Assembly (NCBI GenBank): GCA_002786025.1
Contig: NHNW01000021.1
Location: forward strand, 557,501-621,500
DNA: 64,000 nt
Reading direction: 5' to 3'
Source: Zasmidium citrigriseum
Lineage: Eukaryota > Ascomycota > Dothideomycetes > Mycosphaerellales > Mycosphaerellaceae
Shown here in pieces: positions 63,025 through 64,000 of this stretch. Both the position numbers and the translations under genes were made by a program. The notes beneath the pieces were generated by a model. The model saw only the letters and a program-made list of their open reading frames with translations, ran no database searches and was not told the origin of the DNA. Position 1 is the first letter of the stretch, and each line of letters opens with the position of its first letter.

Positions 63025-64000
63025 GCAGCGGGCTTGGCTATCAGAGGATTCCGATATGTCCAAGCGCCATCGACCGTTGTTGTCCATCAAAAAGCCACTC
63101 AGACGCAGCAACTGGGCCATGCGTGTCGCAAACTTGGCCACCGCCTTATCTGCGTGCATGCAGAATGTCTCTCCTCAAGCCTCGAACTTCACCGACGTGT
63201 CACCCCATCTCTCATCAGCGCACGCCCGGCTTTCCGCGCAGCACAACCACATAAGCATCCGACGTTCGTGGTACCAGCACGCGTCTGCGGTTGGCTGGCG
63301 CACGGAGGCGCCTGGCGGTTGGAAGATCGCTTGCAAGCTTCGCGGCATTGCGACAGACAGGGCGCAGGCAGGCGGGACCCTCGAAGCGCTACCAGCCAAA
63401 CGCTCGCAGTCTTAATCTCGGAGCCATCCAGAACCTTGGACGACGGCCAAAAGAAGAAACACATCAAGGTGAGGGCCATTCGCGGCTTGTGATTCGCTGG
63501 TCCGGGTACCTGTCCGAGCAACAGAGATAGGGTGCGTCGCTGTGCTGATCCTCCGCCAACTCCCATCTCCGACAACAAAGAAACTGGACAGGCTCGCATT
63601 CGTTCAGAATCACGACTGCTCTATTGCTCGTTCACGCACGTGTAACATTCATCAATGTCTTCTCGATTCGGACAGATCGACCCGCGTCCCCTTCCCGAAG
63701 CGGCGCACGCAGAGTCGCCAAACGAAATAACGTCTGTGCCAACCCGGCAACGCGGGAGGAGGGATGCACTTCATCAAATGTCCGCACGACATGCTGTTGA
63801 GTTGTTCTCGACCTGTCTATAAAGACATGGGCTGCTCCGTCAAATTCTGGATGATGCGGATCTGATGTCCGGTCAGATGAAAGACGAAACCCTACGGACG
63901 CGTTCATTGAACTGGAGAGGTTGACTGGTCATTAACAAAAGAGGGTCTCAAAAGCTACAGGACATCTGACAAGGACATGCATGTCGAACGAAAACCATGT
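63025..64000. other. Right-hand end of window, no gene recognised
   Basis: About 1 kb. Frames of 60-185 codons exist on both strands, but they overlap each other, run into the transposable element, or lack an ATG and any domain. Part of a gene beginning beyond the edge cannot be excluded. Confidence 0.4.

Noticed and set aside
62674..63492. 272-codon plus-strand frame across the hAT-type element
   Set aside because: It runs through the element and its flank, is not transposase-like, and starts with a non-ATG codon.

Overview
The window is nuclear DNA of a filamentous ascomycete. Genes are separated, introns are short (about 50-110 nt) with GTAAGT-type donors, and the gene set is typical of Pezizomycotina: thymine 7-hydroxylase, HET-domain proteins, pyrG/URA3 with an internal acidic insertion, FET3/FTR1, PBS2 and HSP104. 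Several proteins built around an LPAELRNxIY motif suggest a dothideomycete, perhaps Capnodiales/Mycosphaerellales; this placement is inference. About 30 protein genes are supported. I found no tRNA, rRNA or CRISPR array. Start codons were checked to be ATG, and intron borders were read from the sequence.

Layout. 0-2.5 kb: a divergent pair, an ACMSD/isoorotate-decarboxylase-type amidohydrolase (cut by the left edge) and a thymine 7-hydroxylase-like dioxygenase, which together could convert thymine to uracil. 4-17.4 kb: an Ldb19-type arrestin, a Shg1-like COMPASS subunit, a small complex I subunit, a CofD/YvcK-like protein, a Gfo/Idh/MocA oxidoreductase, DNA ligase IV and an Irs4/Tax4-like EH protein. 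17.8-22.2 kb: two tandem HET-domain paralogues. 22.8-24 kb: OMP decarboxylase. 25.3-29.8 kb: FET3 and FTR1, divergent, sharing a 1.25 kb promoter region with three perfect ATCWGATAA sites, the reported recognition sequence of fungal iron-responsive GATA repressors. 30-40 kb: a BTB-like protein, a vWA protein, an F-box-like protein, the HOG-pathway MAPKK Pbs2 and an auxin-efflux-carrier-family transporter.

40.6-44.6 kb: a tandem array of four diverged F-box-like paralogues on the minus strand, followed by a small membrane protein and about 2 kb with only coding-like scraps. 47.6-52.2 kb: a 1,477-residue protein joining a B-box-like finger, a P-loop GTPase-like region, a RING-like finger and a patatin phospholipase with an intact catalytic dyad. 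This is the most unusual gene in the window. 52.7-62 kb: a secreted GH43 arabinanase, HSP104 with a perfect heat-shock element upstream, a NIPA-type magnesium transporter and a CBM48/AMPK-beta-like protein. 62.6-63.0 kb: a 393 bp non-autonomous hAT-type element with a perfect 8 bp target duplication.

Functional groupings are the thymine-salvage pair, the high-affinity iron uptake pair, stress genes (PBS2, HSP104), and self-recognition or immune-like genes (two HET genes, the GTPase-RING-patatin gene). No classical secondary-metabolite cluster is visible.
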